A stretch of DNA of 64,000 nt, from contig JAODNN010000067.1 in NCBI GenBank assembly GCA_025465355.1, positions 1 through 64,000 on the forward strand, given 5' to 3'. A model generated the notes under the pieces. The model did not search any database. It had not been told where the DNA came from and saw only the letters and a list, made by a program, of their open reading frames with translations. The translations under genes were made by a program, and so were the position numbers. Positions 30,139-38,233 of this stretch are shown one piece after another; the first letter of the stretch is position 1; each line of letters opens with the position of its first letter. Source of the stretch: Blastococcus sp. (GTDB taxonomy: Bacteria > Actinomycetota > Actinomycetes > Mycobacteriales > Geodermatophilaceae).

Positions 30139-31103
30139 TGGCCGGCAACAGCCAGCGCCGCGGCCGCACAACAGGTGCGGGCAAGAAGACAGCCACCGCA
30201 GGGACCGGCGGCAAGGGCCGTCGCGCTTTGGCCGGCCGGGGCGCGACGCCGCCGGCCGAGGCCCGTCCTGGGCACCCGGCGCAGCGCCGGGCCGCCGCGG
30301 AGGCCCGGCAGCGGGCTGACCGTGCCCGTGCCCGCCAGCGCGCGGAGGAGACCCCCGAGCTGCTTCTCGGCCGCAACCCGGTGGTCGAGGCGCTGCGGGC
30401 GCAGATCCCCGCGACCGCGCTCTACGTGGTCACCGGCGACAACCAGCGCACGTCCGACGAGCGGATCGCCGAAGCCATCACGCTGGCCGCCGACCGCGGC
30501 TTGCCGCTGCTCGAGGTGGGCAAGGCCGAGTTCGACCGGATGTCCAGCGGTGCGCTGCACCAGGGCATCGGCCTGCAGGTACCGCCGTACGACTACGCCC
30601 ACCCCGACGACCTGCTGGATGTGGCCCGCGACTCGGGTCGGCCGCCGCTGATCGTGGCGATGGACGGCGTGACCGATCCGCGCAACCTCGGCGCCGTCGT
30701 CCGGTCCGCAGCCGCTTTCGACGCCCACGGCGTCGTGGTCCCGCAGCGCAGGGCGGTCGGCATGACGGCGTCCGCGTGGCGCACCAGCGCCGGTGCCGCG
30801 GCCCGCATCCGGGTGGCCCGAGCGGTCAACCTGTCGCGTGCGCTCGCGTCGTACCAGGAGGCCGGGCTGCAGACGGTGGGACTGGCCGCCGACGGCGACA
30901 TCGACCTCGACCGCTACGACGGATTCGCCGATCCGGTCGCCCTCGTGGTCGGCGCCGAAGGCACGGGTCTGTCCCGGCTGGTGCGGGAGCGCTGCGACGT
31001 CGTCGTCCGCATCCCTATCGACCGGGCCACCGAGTCGCTCAACGTGAGCGTCGCGGCCGGTATCGCCCTCTACCAGGCGGGCATGGCGCGGCGGTCGTCC
31101 TGA
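30138..31103 (+). CDS. rlmB: 23S rRNA (guanosine-2'-O-)-methyltransferase, RlmB/TrmH family
   Basis: A 321-aa SPOUT methyltransferase that 2'-O-methylates rRNA. A basic Gly/Lys/Arg-rich tail of about 70 residues precedes the substrate-binding domain ([19 protein letters not shown]). The knotted catalytic domain has motif 1 [19 protein letters not shown], motif 2 [15 protein letters not shown] and motif 3 [16 protein letters not shown]. The ATG at 30138 overlaps the cysS stop. In M. tuberculosis the equivalent gene is called tsnR, and exact target nucleotide assignment is uncertain. It ends the operon. Confidence 0.92.
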   Translation: MAGNSQRRGRTTGAGKKTATAGTGGKGRRALAGRGATPPAEARPGHPAQRRAAAEARQRADRARARQRAEETPELLLGRNPVVEALRAQIPATALYVVTGDNQRTSDERIAEAITLAADRGLPLLEVGKAEFDRMSSGALHQGIGLQVPPYDYAHPDDLLDVARDSGRPPLIVAMDGVTDPRNLGAVVRSAAAFDAHGVVVPQRRAVGMTASAWRTSAGAAARIRVARAVNLSRALASYQEAGLQTVGLAADGDIDLDRYDGFADPVALVVGAEGTGLSRLVRERCDVVVRIPIDRATESLNVSVAAGIALYQAGMARRSS

Positions 31104-31139
31104 CCCAGCCGCGCCCGGCGACGGCCGGCGCTCGGCTGG

Positions 31140-31907
31140 TCAGGCGACGACCACTTCGACCCCGGCGCGGTCGAGGGCGGCGAGCGTGTCGGGATCGGCG
31201 CCGTCGTCGGTGATCAGGACGTCGACGTCCTCGGGGACGGCGAACCGGACGAGTGTCTCGCGGTTCAGCTTGCTGGAGTCCGCGAGCACGATCACCCGCT
31301 GGCCCGCGTGCACCATGGCGCGCTTCACCGAGGCCTCAGCCTCGTCCGGGGTCGTGAAGCCGTGGTCGGCGGTCAGGCCATTGGTGCCGAGGAACGCCAC
31401 GTCGACGCGGAGATCGGCCAGTTTCCGGTTGGTCTCCTCGCCGACGGCGCATTGCGTGACGCCTCGCACGCGGCCGCCCAGGATCTGAACCGCGATGCCC
31501 GGCGCGTGCGCCAGGCGGGCCGCGATGGGCACCGCGTTCGTCACGATCAGCAGCCGGCGGTCGGTCGGCAGGACCTCGGCGAGGGCCGCCGTCGTGGTGC
31601 CGCCGTCGAGGATGATGCTCCCGTTGGTGCCGGGGAGGAACTCCAGCGCTGCGCCGGCGATCGCGGCCTTCTGCTCGGCCAGCCGGCCGGTCCGCTCGCC
31701 GAGGCCGAGCTCGACGAGGGCCACGGCGCTGACCGGCACCGCGCCGCCGTGCACGCGGCGGAGCATCCCCGCCCGCTCCAGGACGGCGAGGTCGCGCCGC
31801 ACCGTCTCGGTGGTGACGCCGAACTGCTCGGCGGCCGCGGTCACGCTCACGCGGCCACGGTTGCCCACCAGTTGCGCCAAGGCGTGTTGCCGCTCTTCGG
31901 GATACAT
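31140..31907 (-). CDS. DeoR family transcriptional regulator
   Basis: A 255-aa repressor-type regulator. The N-terminal winged helix (YPEERQHALAQLVGNRGRVS, then VTTETVRRDLAVLERAGMLR) has the DeoR signature. The C-terminal sugar-phosphate sensor domain shows SIILDGGTTTAALAEVL, TNAVPIAARL, FLGTNGL and DSSKLNRET, the last being the effector-binding pattern. The ATG at 31907 has AAGGTGG 5 bp upstream, better than a GTG 9 bp earlier. It is divergent from a hexitol PTS and is likely its repressor, with a phosphorylated sugar as inducer. Confidence 0.92.
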   Translation of the reverse strand: MYPEERQHALAQLVGNRGRVSVTAAAEQFGVTTETVRRDLAVLERAGMLRRVHGGAVPVSAVALVELGLGERTGRLAEQKAAIAGAALEFLPGTNGSIILDGGTTTAALAEVLPTDRRLLIVTNAVPIAARLAHAPGIAVQILGGRVRGVTQCAVGEETNRKLADLRVDVAFLGTNGLTADHGFTTPDEAEASVKRAMVHAGQRVIVLADSSKLNRETLVRFAVPEDVDVLITDDGADPDTLAALDRAGVEVVVA

Positions 31908-32008
31908 CGGAACCACCTTCGCACGCCCATCGTGACTGCCCGAGCCTGTTGCCTCATGTCGTGCTTCTGTGGGTTTCTGTTGAAGCGTGTTGACAGACTA
32001 GTCGGTGT

Positions 32009-32026
32009 ACGTGACCCTGATCACGT
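32009..32026. promoter_or_regulatory. Crp/GlxR-like palindrome in the PTS promoter region
   Basis: ACGTGA-CCCTGA-TCACGT is a perfect 6-bp inverted repeat with a 6-bp spacer and fits the GTGA-N6-TCAC core of Crp-family sites. TTGACA at 31990-31995 lies just upstream and could be a -35, in which case the palindrome covers the -10 region. The DeoR regulator gene is divergent across this 214-bp gap. Confidence 0.5.
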
Positions 32027-32121
32027 CTTGCGGAGTTCTCGCCGAAAACACCCCGCACGGGTGGGGGGCGCTCGCGCACCAGGCCACGTCCATGTCCGTC
32101 CGTCCCACGGGGAGAGAGCCA

Positions 32122-33663
32122 GTGAGCGCAACCACAGCAGCACCTGCGGGGCAGTCGGGCGCCAGGATCGCGGTGCAGAAGTTCGGCACCTTCCTGTCCG
32201 GGATGATCATGCCGAACATCGCGGCGTTCATCGCCTGGGGCTTCATCACGGCGCTCTTCATCGAGAAGGGCCCGTTCCCGGTGGGCGGCATCGGCGGTTT
32301 CGGCCTCGACAGTGCGGGCGCGCCGAACACCGGCCTCGTCGGCCCGATGATCCGTTTCATGCTGCCGCTGCTCATCGCGGCGCAGGGTGGCCGGATGGTC
32401 TACGGCATCCGCGGTTCCGTGGTCGCGGTCGTCGCGACCATGGGCGTCATCGTGAGCACCGAGCAGCCGATGTTCCTCGGCGCGCTGATCATGGCGCCCC
32501 TGGCCGCCTGGGTGATGAAGCAGCTCGACAAGCTCTGGGACGGCAAGATCAAGCCGGGCTTCGAGATGCTGGTGAACAACTTCTCCGCCGGTATCGCCGC
32601 CGCCCTGCTCGCCGTCGCCGGCTTCTTCGCGTTCGGGCCGGTCATCTCGGGCATCTCGAAGGGGCTCGGCAACGGCGTGAACTGGCTGGTCGCGCACTCC
32701 ATCCTGCCGCTGGCCAGCATCATCATCGAGCCGGCCAAGGTGCTGTTCCTCAACAACGCCATCAACCACGGCGTGCTGACCCCGCTCGGCGTCCAGCAGT
32801 CCGCGGACACCGGCAAGTCCATCCTGTTCCTGCTGGAGGCCAACCCCGGCCCGGGGCTCGGTGTCCTGCTCGCCTACTCGCTGTTCGGCCGGGGGATGGC
32901 CCGCAGCACGGCGCCCGGCGCGATCATCATCCACTTCTTCGGCGGGATCCACGAGATCTACTTCCCGTACGTGCTGATGAAGCCGATCCTGCTGCTCGGC
33001 ACGATCGCCGGCGGCATGGTGGGCATCGGCACGCTGGTCGTCTTCGGTGCCGGCCTGCGGGCGCCCGCCGCTCCCGGCTCGATCATCGCGGTGCTCGCGG
33101 AGACCGCCAGCGGCAGCTACGTGGGCGTCATCCTGTCCGTCCTGCTCGCGGCGGCGACGTCGTTCCTCATCTGCTCGGTCCTGCTCAAGCTCGACCGCAA
33201 CAAGGGCGGTGACCTGGCGGGGGCGACCGCCGAGATGGAGGCCATGAAGGGCACGCGGAGCTCGGTCGCCGGTTACCTCACGCCCGAGGAGGAGGCGGTC
33301 CAGGACGAGCTCGACGCCGCCGGCGTGGCGCACCACGGTTCCGGGGTCCGGAAGCCGATCCACTCCATCGTCTTCGCCTGCGACGCCGGCATGGGGTCCA
33401 GTGCGATGGGCGCCTCGGTGCTGCGCAACAAGATCAAGAAGGCGGGGTTCGGGGACGTCGACGTGAAGAACGTGGCGATCGCCAACCTGACCGACGACGT
33501 CGACCTCATCGTGACGCATCAGGACCTGACCCCCCGCGCGCGCACCATGTCGCCCTCGGCACAGCACGTGTCGGTCGACAACTTCATGAACAGCCCGCAG
33601 TACGACGCGATCGTCGAGCAGTTGAAGACCACCAACGCCGAGGGCGCCTCGTCCACGCGTTGA
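32122..33663 (+). CDS. mtlA: PTS mannitol-type transporter subunit IICB
   Basis: A 513-aa hexitol-specific permease that imports and phosphorylates its sugar alcohol. The IIC domain (about 1-350) begins VQKFGTFLSGMIMPNIAAFI and carries the substrate motif GGIHEIYFPY at 274-283. The IIB domain has the phospho-acceptor Cys420 in FACDAGMGSSAMGAS. Unlike E. coli MtlA, IIA is a separate gene downstream. The GTG at 32122 has GGAGAG about 8 bp upstream. Sequence is closest to mannitol transporters, but other hexitols cannot be excluded. General PTS proteins EI and HPr are not in the window. Confidence 0.92.
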   Translation: MSATTAAPAGQSGARIAVQKFGTFLSGMIMPNIAAFIAWGFITALFIEKGPFPVGGIGGFGLDSAGAPNTGLVGPMIRFMLPLLIAAQGGRMVYGIRGSVVAVVATMGVIVSTEQPMFLGALIMAPLAAWVMKQLDKLWDGKIKPGFEMLVNNFSAGIAAALLAVAGFFAFGPVISGISKGLGNGVNWLVAHSILPLASIIIEPAKVLFLNNAINHGVLTPLGVQQSADTGKSILFLLEANPGPGLGVLLAYSLFGRGMARSTAPGAIIIHFFGGIHEIYFPYVLMKPILLLGTIAGGMVGIGTLVVFGAGLRAPAAPGSIIAVLAETASGSYVGVILSVLLAAATSFLICSVLLKLDRNKGGDLAGATAEMEAMKGTRSSVAGYLTPEEEAVQDELDAAGVAHHGSGVRKPIHSIVFACDAGMGSSAMGASVLRNKIKKAGFGDVDVKNVAIANLTDDVDLIVTHQDLTPRARTMSPSAQHVSVDNFMNSPQYDAIVEQLKTTNAEGASSTR

Positions 33664-33669
33664 ACCGAC

Positions 33670-33708
33670 CGGCCGGCCGGCACCCGGAACCTGGGTGCCG
33701 GCCGGCCG
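33670..33708 (+). promoter_or_regulatory. Intercistronic hairpin between IICB and IIA genes
   Basis: A perfect 16-bp stem (33670-33685 with 33693-33708), CGGCCGGCCGGCACCC and its complement, encloses a 7-nt loop GGAACCT. It starts 6 bp after the IICB stop and ends 20 bp before the IIA ATG, with no T-run. It may stabilise the upstream mRNA end or act as a partial terminator. Confidence 0.75.
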
Positions 33709-33728
33709 CACCACATCCAGGGGGCCAC

Positions 33729-34163
33729 ATGAGCGACGTCCTGACCCAGTCCCACATCAAGGTGCCCGGTACCGCCCGCAGCAAGGACGACGCCATCCGC
33801 GAGGCGGGGCAGCTCCTGGTCGAGGCGGGGGCTGTCAGCCCCGCCTACGTGGACGCGATGTTCGAGCGGGAGAAGTCGGTGTCCACCTACATGGGCAACT
33901 TCCTCGCGATCCCGCACGGCACCAACGAGGCCAAGGACGCCATCACCCGGTCGGCCATCTCGGTCGTGCGGTACGACGCGCCGATCGACTGGGACGGCAA
34001 CGAGGTCCGCTTCGCGGTCGGGATCGCCGGCGTCGAGAACAGCCACCTGGAGATACTCGGGAAGATCGCGATCGTGTTCTCGGACTCCGACGAGGTCGAC
34101 AAGCTGCTCGCCGCCCGGTCGGCGGAGGAGCTCTTCCAGCTGCTCGACGCGGTCAACGAGTAG
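33729..34163 (+). CDS. mtlF: PTS mannitol-type transporter subunit IIA
   Basis: A 144-aa phosphocarrier that passes phosphate from HPr to the IIB cysteine. The acceptor His63 lies in LAIPHGTNEAK. The flanking VSPAYVDAMFEREKSVSTYM and the C-terminal FSDSDEVDKLLAARSAEELF are typical of the mannitol/fructose IIA fold. The ATG at 33729 has a GGGGCC just upstream, only a weak ribosome site. A single-domain IIA separate from IICB follows the Gram-positive pattern. Confidence 0.92.
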   Translation: MSDVLTQSHIKVPGTARSKDDAIREAGQLLVEAGAVSPAYVDAMFEREKSVSTYMGNFLAIPHGTNEAKDAITRSAISVVRYDAPIDWDGNEVRFAVGIAGVENSHLEILGKIAIVFSDSDEVDKLLAARSAEELFQLLDAVNE

Positions 34164-34256
34164 AAGGACCACCGTTCCCCCCACGCCTCGCACGCTCGGT
34201 GCGGGGCCCTGAACGATGGCCGTTCCAGAACGTCACCAGGAAAGGAAAGCGAGCAA

Positions 34257-35297
34257 ATGAAGGTCCTGCGCTTCTACGCGCCGAAGGACGTCCGGCTCGA
34301 GGACGTCCCCGAGCCGGAGTGCGGCCCGGACGAGGTCAAGCTCCGGGTTCGCAACTGCTCCACGTGCGGCACCGACGTGAAGATCTTCAACAACGGGCAC
34401 CAGAACATCAGCCCGCCGCGAACCATGGGTCACGAGGTGGCCGGCGAGGTCGTCGAGGTGGGCGCGAACGTCAGCGGCTGGTCCGTCGGGGACCGCGCCC
34501 AGGTGATCGCGGCCGTTCCCGACGGGGAGTGCTACGAGTGCCGCAAGGGCTGGATGGCCGTCTGCGAGAACCAGACCTCCATCGGGTACCAGTACGAGGG
34601 TGGCTTCGCCGAGTACATGATCGTGCCCCGGCAGGTGCTGAAGGTCGACGGCCTCAACCGGATCCCGGACAACATCGGGTACGACGAGGCGTCGGTCGCC
34701 GAGCCGTTCGCCTGCGCCATCAACGCCCAGGAGCTGATCCACGTGGGCGACGGCGACACCGTCGTCGTCTTCGGGGCCGGCCCCATCGGCTGCATCCACA
34801 TCCGCCTGGCGCGCGCCAACGGCGCGAGCCGGGTCTTCCTCATCGACGTGAACGCCGAACGGCTGAAGATGTCCGCCGACGCCGTCCGGCCCGACGAGGT
34901 GATCAACGGCAGCGAGGTCGACGTCGTCGAGCGCGTCAAGGAGCTCACCGGTGGACGCGGCGCCGACGTCGTCATCACCGCGACCGCGGCCAACATCGCC
35001 CAGGAGCAGGCGATCGGCATGGCGGCCCGGCGCGGCCGGATCTCCTTCTTCGGCGGACTCCCGAAGACCGATCCCTACATCCGGTGCGACTCCAACCTGG
35101 TGCACTACCGCGAGCTGATGATCATGGGGGCGAACGGATCCGCGCCCGAGCACAACAAGCGGGCGCTGGAGTACATCTCCAGCGGAAAGGTCCCCGTCAA
35201 AGACCTCATCACCGCGCGGCTGCCCCTGGAGCGCGCCCTGGAGGCCTTCGACATCGTCGCCAAGGGCGAGGCCATCAAGGTGACGATCGAGCCCTGA
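34257..35297 (+). CDS. Zinc-dependent MDR dehydrogenase, likely hexitol-phosphate oxidising
   Basis: A 346-aa medium-chain dehydrogenase of the sorbitol/threonine/galactitol-phosphate group. Catalytic zinc ligands are in NCSTCGTDVKIF and MGHEVAGEV; the structural-zinc loop is reduced to DGECYECRKGWMAVCEN, with fewer cysteines than alcohol dehydrogenase. The Rossmann loop is VFGAGPIGCIH, followed by Asp in FLIDVN, which favours NAD. It lies 93 bp after the IIA gene with AGGAAAG upstream. Where mtlD (a long-chain dehydrogenase) would be expected, this MDR enzyme stands, so it may oxidise the phosphorylated hexitol as GatD does for galactitol 1-phosphate. Substrate is inference. Confidence 0.88.
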   Translation: MKVLRFYAPKDVRLEDVPEPECGPDEVKLRVRNCSTCGTDVKIFNNGHQNISPPRTMGHEVAGEVVEVGANVSGWSVGDRAQVIAAVPDGECYECRKGWMAVCENQTSIGYQYEGGFAEYMIVPRQVLKVDGLNRIPDNIGYDEASVAEPFACAINAQELIHVGDGDTVVVFGAGPIGCIHIRLARANGASRVFLIDVNAERLKMSADAVRPDEVINGSEVDVVERVKELTGGRGADVVITATAANIAQEQAIGMAARRGRISFFGGLPKTDPYIRCDSNLVHYRELMIMGANGSAPEHNKRALEYISSGKVPVKDLITARLPLERALEAFDIVAKGEAIKVTIEP

Positions 35298-35348
35298 CAC
35301 CGCTGAGGGAGTCGCTCGTGTGCGGACACCGCACCCGAGCGATTCCGG

Positions 35349-36608
35349 TCAGCTGAGCAGCTGGCCCACCGTGTAGATGACCAGGCCGGCGAGCCCGCCG
35401 ACGACGGTGCCGTTGACCCGGATCCACTGCAGGTCGCGGCCGACCTGCAGCTCGATCCGGCGGCTGGTCTCGTCGGTGTCCCAGCGGGCGACCGTGCTGC
35501 TGACCAGGTCGGCGATGTCGACGGAGAACCGCTCGACCAGGTAGCCCGCGATGCTGTGCGAGTGCCGCTGCACGAGCTCGCGCACGGTCGGGTCGGTCTG
35601 CAGCAGCCGGGCGCCGTCCCGGATGAATCCGGCGAGGCGGGACCGCAGCTCGGAGTCCGGATCCGCCGCCGCACTCAGGACGGCGTTCTTGGCCGTGGTC
35701 CACAGCGACCCCGACCAGGTGCGGACGGCGGGGTGCTCGAGCAGCTCCTTCTTCAGGCCCTCGATCCGTGCCGCGGTGTCCGGGTCGCTGCGCAGGTCGT
35801 GCACGTAGGCGCGCAGCCGGGCGTCGTAGGCCCGCCGGAGCTCGTGTCGCGGATCGGTGCCCACCTCCTCGAGGAAGGCCTGGAGGCCGGCGAAGACCCG
35901 GTCGAACACCCGGTCGTCGACCCAGTCGGGCACCCACGAGGGCGAGGCGTCACCGAGCTGCGCGCGGAAGACCAGCCGGTTGTCCTGGAGGAACCGGGCC
36001 AGCGCGCGCAGGGCCGCCGACATCACCTCCTGGTGCCGGTCGCCCTCGACGACCAGTTCCAGCACGCGGGCCACCGCCGGGGCGGCGGGGGTCGCGTGCA
36101 GCTTGCGGTCGACCAGGTCGGCCACCGCCGGCTCGAGGTCCTCGTCGCGCAACAGCTCGGACAGGGCGGTGACCGCGGCGGCGGCGTCGCCGGCGAGCCG
36201 CTCCGCGCGCCCGGGCGCCGCCAGGAACGCCCCGAGCCGGCCGGGCACGTCGATCGTCATGAGCTTGGTCTCGACGACGCTGCGGGTCAGGAAGTTCTCC
36301 TGCACGAAGGTGCCGAGGCTGGCGCCGATCTGGTCCTTCTTGCGCGGGATGATCGCCGTGTGCGGGATCGGCAGCCCCAGGGGATGCCGGAACAGGGCGG
36401 TGACGGCGAACCAGTCGGCGAGCGCGCCGACCATCGATGCCTCGGCGGTGGCGCGGACATAGCCGACCCACGCGCCGGCGTCCCGCCCGAACAGCACACA
36501 CGCGAGGAAGACCACAGCGGCCAGCGCGAAGAGTCCGGTCGCCCGCCGCTTCATGCGGGCCAGGTCGATGGCTCGTTGCGGGTCGTCGATCAGTCGGGGT
36601 ACCGCCAC
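35349..36608 (-). CDS. DUF445 family membrane protein
   Basis: A 419-aa protein of the DUF445 (YjiN-like) family, function unknown. It has an N-terminal helix at about residues 25-45, then a conserved block ASMVGALADWFAVTALFRHP and IIPRKKDQIGASLGTFVQEN, a long helical soluble region, and a C-terminal helix NGTVVGGLAGLVIYTVGQLL. Both ends are membrane-embedded with the middle on one side. The GTG start at 36608 stands 6 bp from TAGCCT (36615-36620), a likely leaderless -10. It is followed 27 bp upstream by the HtrA gene on the same strand. Confidence 0.9.
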   Translation of the reverse strand: MAVPRLIDDPQRAIDLARMKRRATGLFALAAVVFLACVLFGRDAGAWVGYVRATAEASMVGALADWFAVTALFRHPLGLPIPHTAIIPRKKDQIGASLGTFVQENFLTRSVVETKLMTIDVPGRLGAFLAAPGRAERLAGDAAAAVTALSELLRDEDLEPAVADLVDRKLHATPAAPAVARVLELVVEGDRHQEVMSAALRALARFLQDNRLVFRAQLGDASPSWVPDWVDDRVFDRVFAGLQAFLEEVGTDPRHELRRAYDARLRAYVHDLRSDPDTAARIEGLKKELLEHPAVRTWSGSLWTTAKNAVLSAAADPDSELRSRLAGFIRDGARLLQTDPTVRELVQRHSHSIAGYLVERFSVDIADLVSSTVARWDTDETSRRIELQVGRDLQWIRVNGTVVGGLAGLVIYTVGQLLS

Positions 36609-36634
36609 GCATCCAGGCTACGGACCGGCCGGGA

Positions 36635-38119
36635 TCAGCTCCCGGTGCCGAGGGTCACGCTCACCGACCGGGTGGCCTGGCCCTGGCGGACGGTCAGCGT
36701 GACCTTGTCGCCGGGGGCCTGACTGCGGATCGCCGCGGTGAGCTCGGTCGAGGTCGTCACGGGCCGGCTGCCGACGGCGGTGACGACGTCGCCTGCCTTC
36801 AGCCCCGCCTGTGCGGCCGCGCCTCCCCCCACGACCTGCACGATCCCGGCGCCGGTGCCCACGGAGGAGTTCGTGGCGTCGGCGGCCGTGCGGGCGCTCA
36901 CCCCGAGCACGGCGTGGCTGGCCTTGCCGGTCTTGATGATCTCGTCGGCGATCCGCTGCGCCGTGTGGCTGGGGATGGCGAAGCCGACCCCGATGTTGCC
37001 GCTCTGCGACGAGCCCTCACCCAGCCCCGAGGCGACTGTCGCGATGGCCGTGTTGATCCCGATGACCTCGCCGGCGCCGTTGACCAGCGCGCCACCGGAG
37101 TTGCCGGGGTTGATCGCGGCGTCGGTCTGGATGGCGTCGATCACTGTGGCGTCGTTCTGCGTGGATCCGGTGGAGACGGCCCGGCCCGTCGCGCTGATGA
37201 TGCCGTCGGTCACCGTGTTGGACAGCCCGAGCGGGGCGCCGATGGCCACGGCCAGGTCACCCACCTGCACCTTGGTCGAGTCGGCGAACGTGGCCGGGGT
37301 GAGGCCGGAGGCGCCGGACAGCTTGACGACGGAGAGGTCGGAGGTCGGGTCGGTGCCGACGACGGTCGCCTCGTAGAGGGAGCCGTTGGCGGTGCGGACC
37401 TGGACCGTGCCGGTGCCCGACCCGTCCAGGGTGACCACGTGGTTGTTGGTGAGCACGTACCCGTCGGCGCTGAGGACGACGCCCGATCCACTGCCCCCGC
37501 TGGAGCCGTTCGTGACGTAGATGGTGACCACGCTGGGGGCGGCCTTCGCGGCGGCGGCGGTGGCGGTCGTCGCCGTCTGCGGGTTCTTGATGACGACGCT
37601 CTGAGCGGCCGCGGTCGAGCCCTGCGACACCGTGTTCTGGTCCATCAGCGCCACCACACCGGCACCCGCGCCGCCGCCGATCACGGCGCCGGCGACAAGG
37701 CCTGCGATGCCTGTCCGCAGCCGGCGGGAGCGGCGCGCGGCGGGGTCGGCGGCCGGGTCGACCGGCTGTGCCGTGCCGTAAGCGCTGCCGTAGCCACCGC
37801 CGTAGCCGCCGCCCGAGTCTCCGGCGTAGTTCCCGTAGCTCGTCCCGGGGGCGGCTCCATAGCCGGTTCCATAGCCGGTTCCGTAGCCGGTTCCGTAGCC
37901 CGACGAGGGGGCCTGGCCGGGGTAGGCGGGCCCGGGCTGGGTCCGGGTCGGGTCCCAGAACGGTTGCTGCTGTGCCGGGTGGGTGGGAGTCGGCTGAGTG
38001 GGCTGGGCCGAGGCGGGCTGGGCCGGGCCGGACTCCCCGGACGGGCCGGCGGAGGGGGCGAGGTGCTCGCCGCCGTCGGCACCAGGCCCGGTGGTCGCCG
38101 GCTGGTCGTGATCGCTCAC
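36635..38119 (-). CDS. HtrA/DegP-like trypsin family serine protease with PDZ domain
   Basis: A 494-aa membrane-anchored quality-control protease. Residues 1-130 are Pro/Gln/Gly/Tyr-rich, cytoplasmic and probably disordered, including a GYGTGYGTGYGTGYG tract. One helix at about 136-159 (AGLVAGAVIGGGAGAGVVAL) exports the catalytic domain. The triad is His227 in TNNHVV, Asp261 in SDLSVVKL and Ser341 in NPGNSGGAL. A single PDZ domain occupies about 405-494. The GTG at 38119 has AGGGAGG 9 bp upstream; longer starts would include the ribosome site. It resembles actinobacterial HtrA/PepD proteins. Its stop precedes the DUF445 gene by 26 bp. Confidence 0.93.
   Translation of the reverse strand: MSDHDQPATTGPGADGGEHLAPSAGPSGESGPAQPASAQPTQPTPTHPAQQQPFWDPTRTQPGPAYPGQAPSSGYGTGYGTGYGTGYGAAPGTSYGNYAGDSGGGYGGGYGSAYGTAQPVDPAADPAARRSRRLRTGIAGLVAGAVIGGGAGAGVVALMDQNTVSQGSTAAAQSVVIKNPQTATTATAAAAKAAPSVVTIYVTNGSSGGSGSGVVLSADGYVLTNNHVVTLDGSGTGTVQVRTANGSLYEATVVGTDPTSDLSVVKLSGASGLTPATFADSTKVQVGDLAVAIGAPLGLSNTVTDGIISATGRAVSTGSTQNDATVIDAIQTDAAINPGNSGGALVNGAGEVIGINTAIATVASGLGEGSSQSGNIGVGFAIPSHTAQRIADEIIKTGKASHAVLGVSARTAADATNSSVGTGAGIVQVVGGGAAAQAGLKAGDVVTAVGSRPVTTSTELTAAIRSQAPGDKVTLTVRQGQATRSVSVTLGTGS
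37857..37904 (-). repeat. Four 12-bp tandem repeats in the HtrA gene
   Basis: Units CCATAGCCGGTT, CCATAGCCGGTT, CCGTAGCCGGTT and CCGTAGCCCGAC on the plus strand encode the Tyr-Gly-Thr-Gly run of the protease's cytoplasmic tail. Copy number is in frame, so slippage would change tail length without disrupting the enzyme. Confidence 0.85.
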
Positions 38120-38233
38120 TGCTCGTGTCCTCCCTACGCCCGGCCGTCCGGCCGTAGCGACGGGTCCACTGTGCAACGTCGCGCTTTGGCGGTGCTGGAG
38201 GTCAGCTGTGAGATTCCTGGACGTCGTGGCGGA

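Noticed and set aside
37857-37904. The 12-bp repeats as a CRISPR-like or regulatory array
   Set aside because: They are in-frame coding repeats without spacers, encoding Tyr-Gly-Thr-Gly in the HtrA tail.
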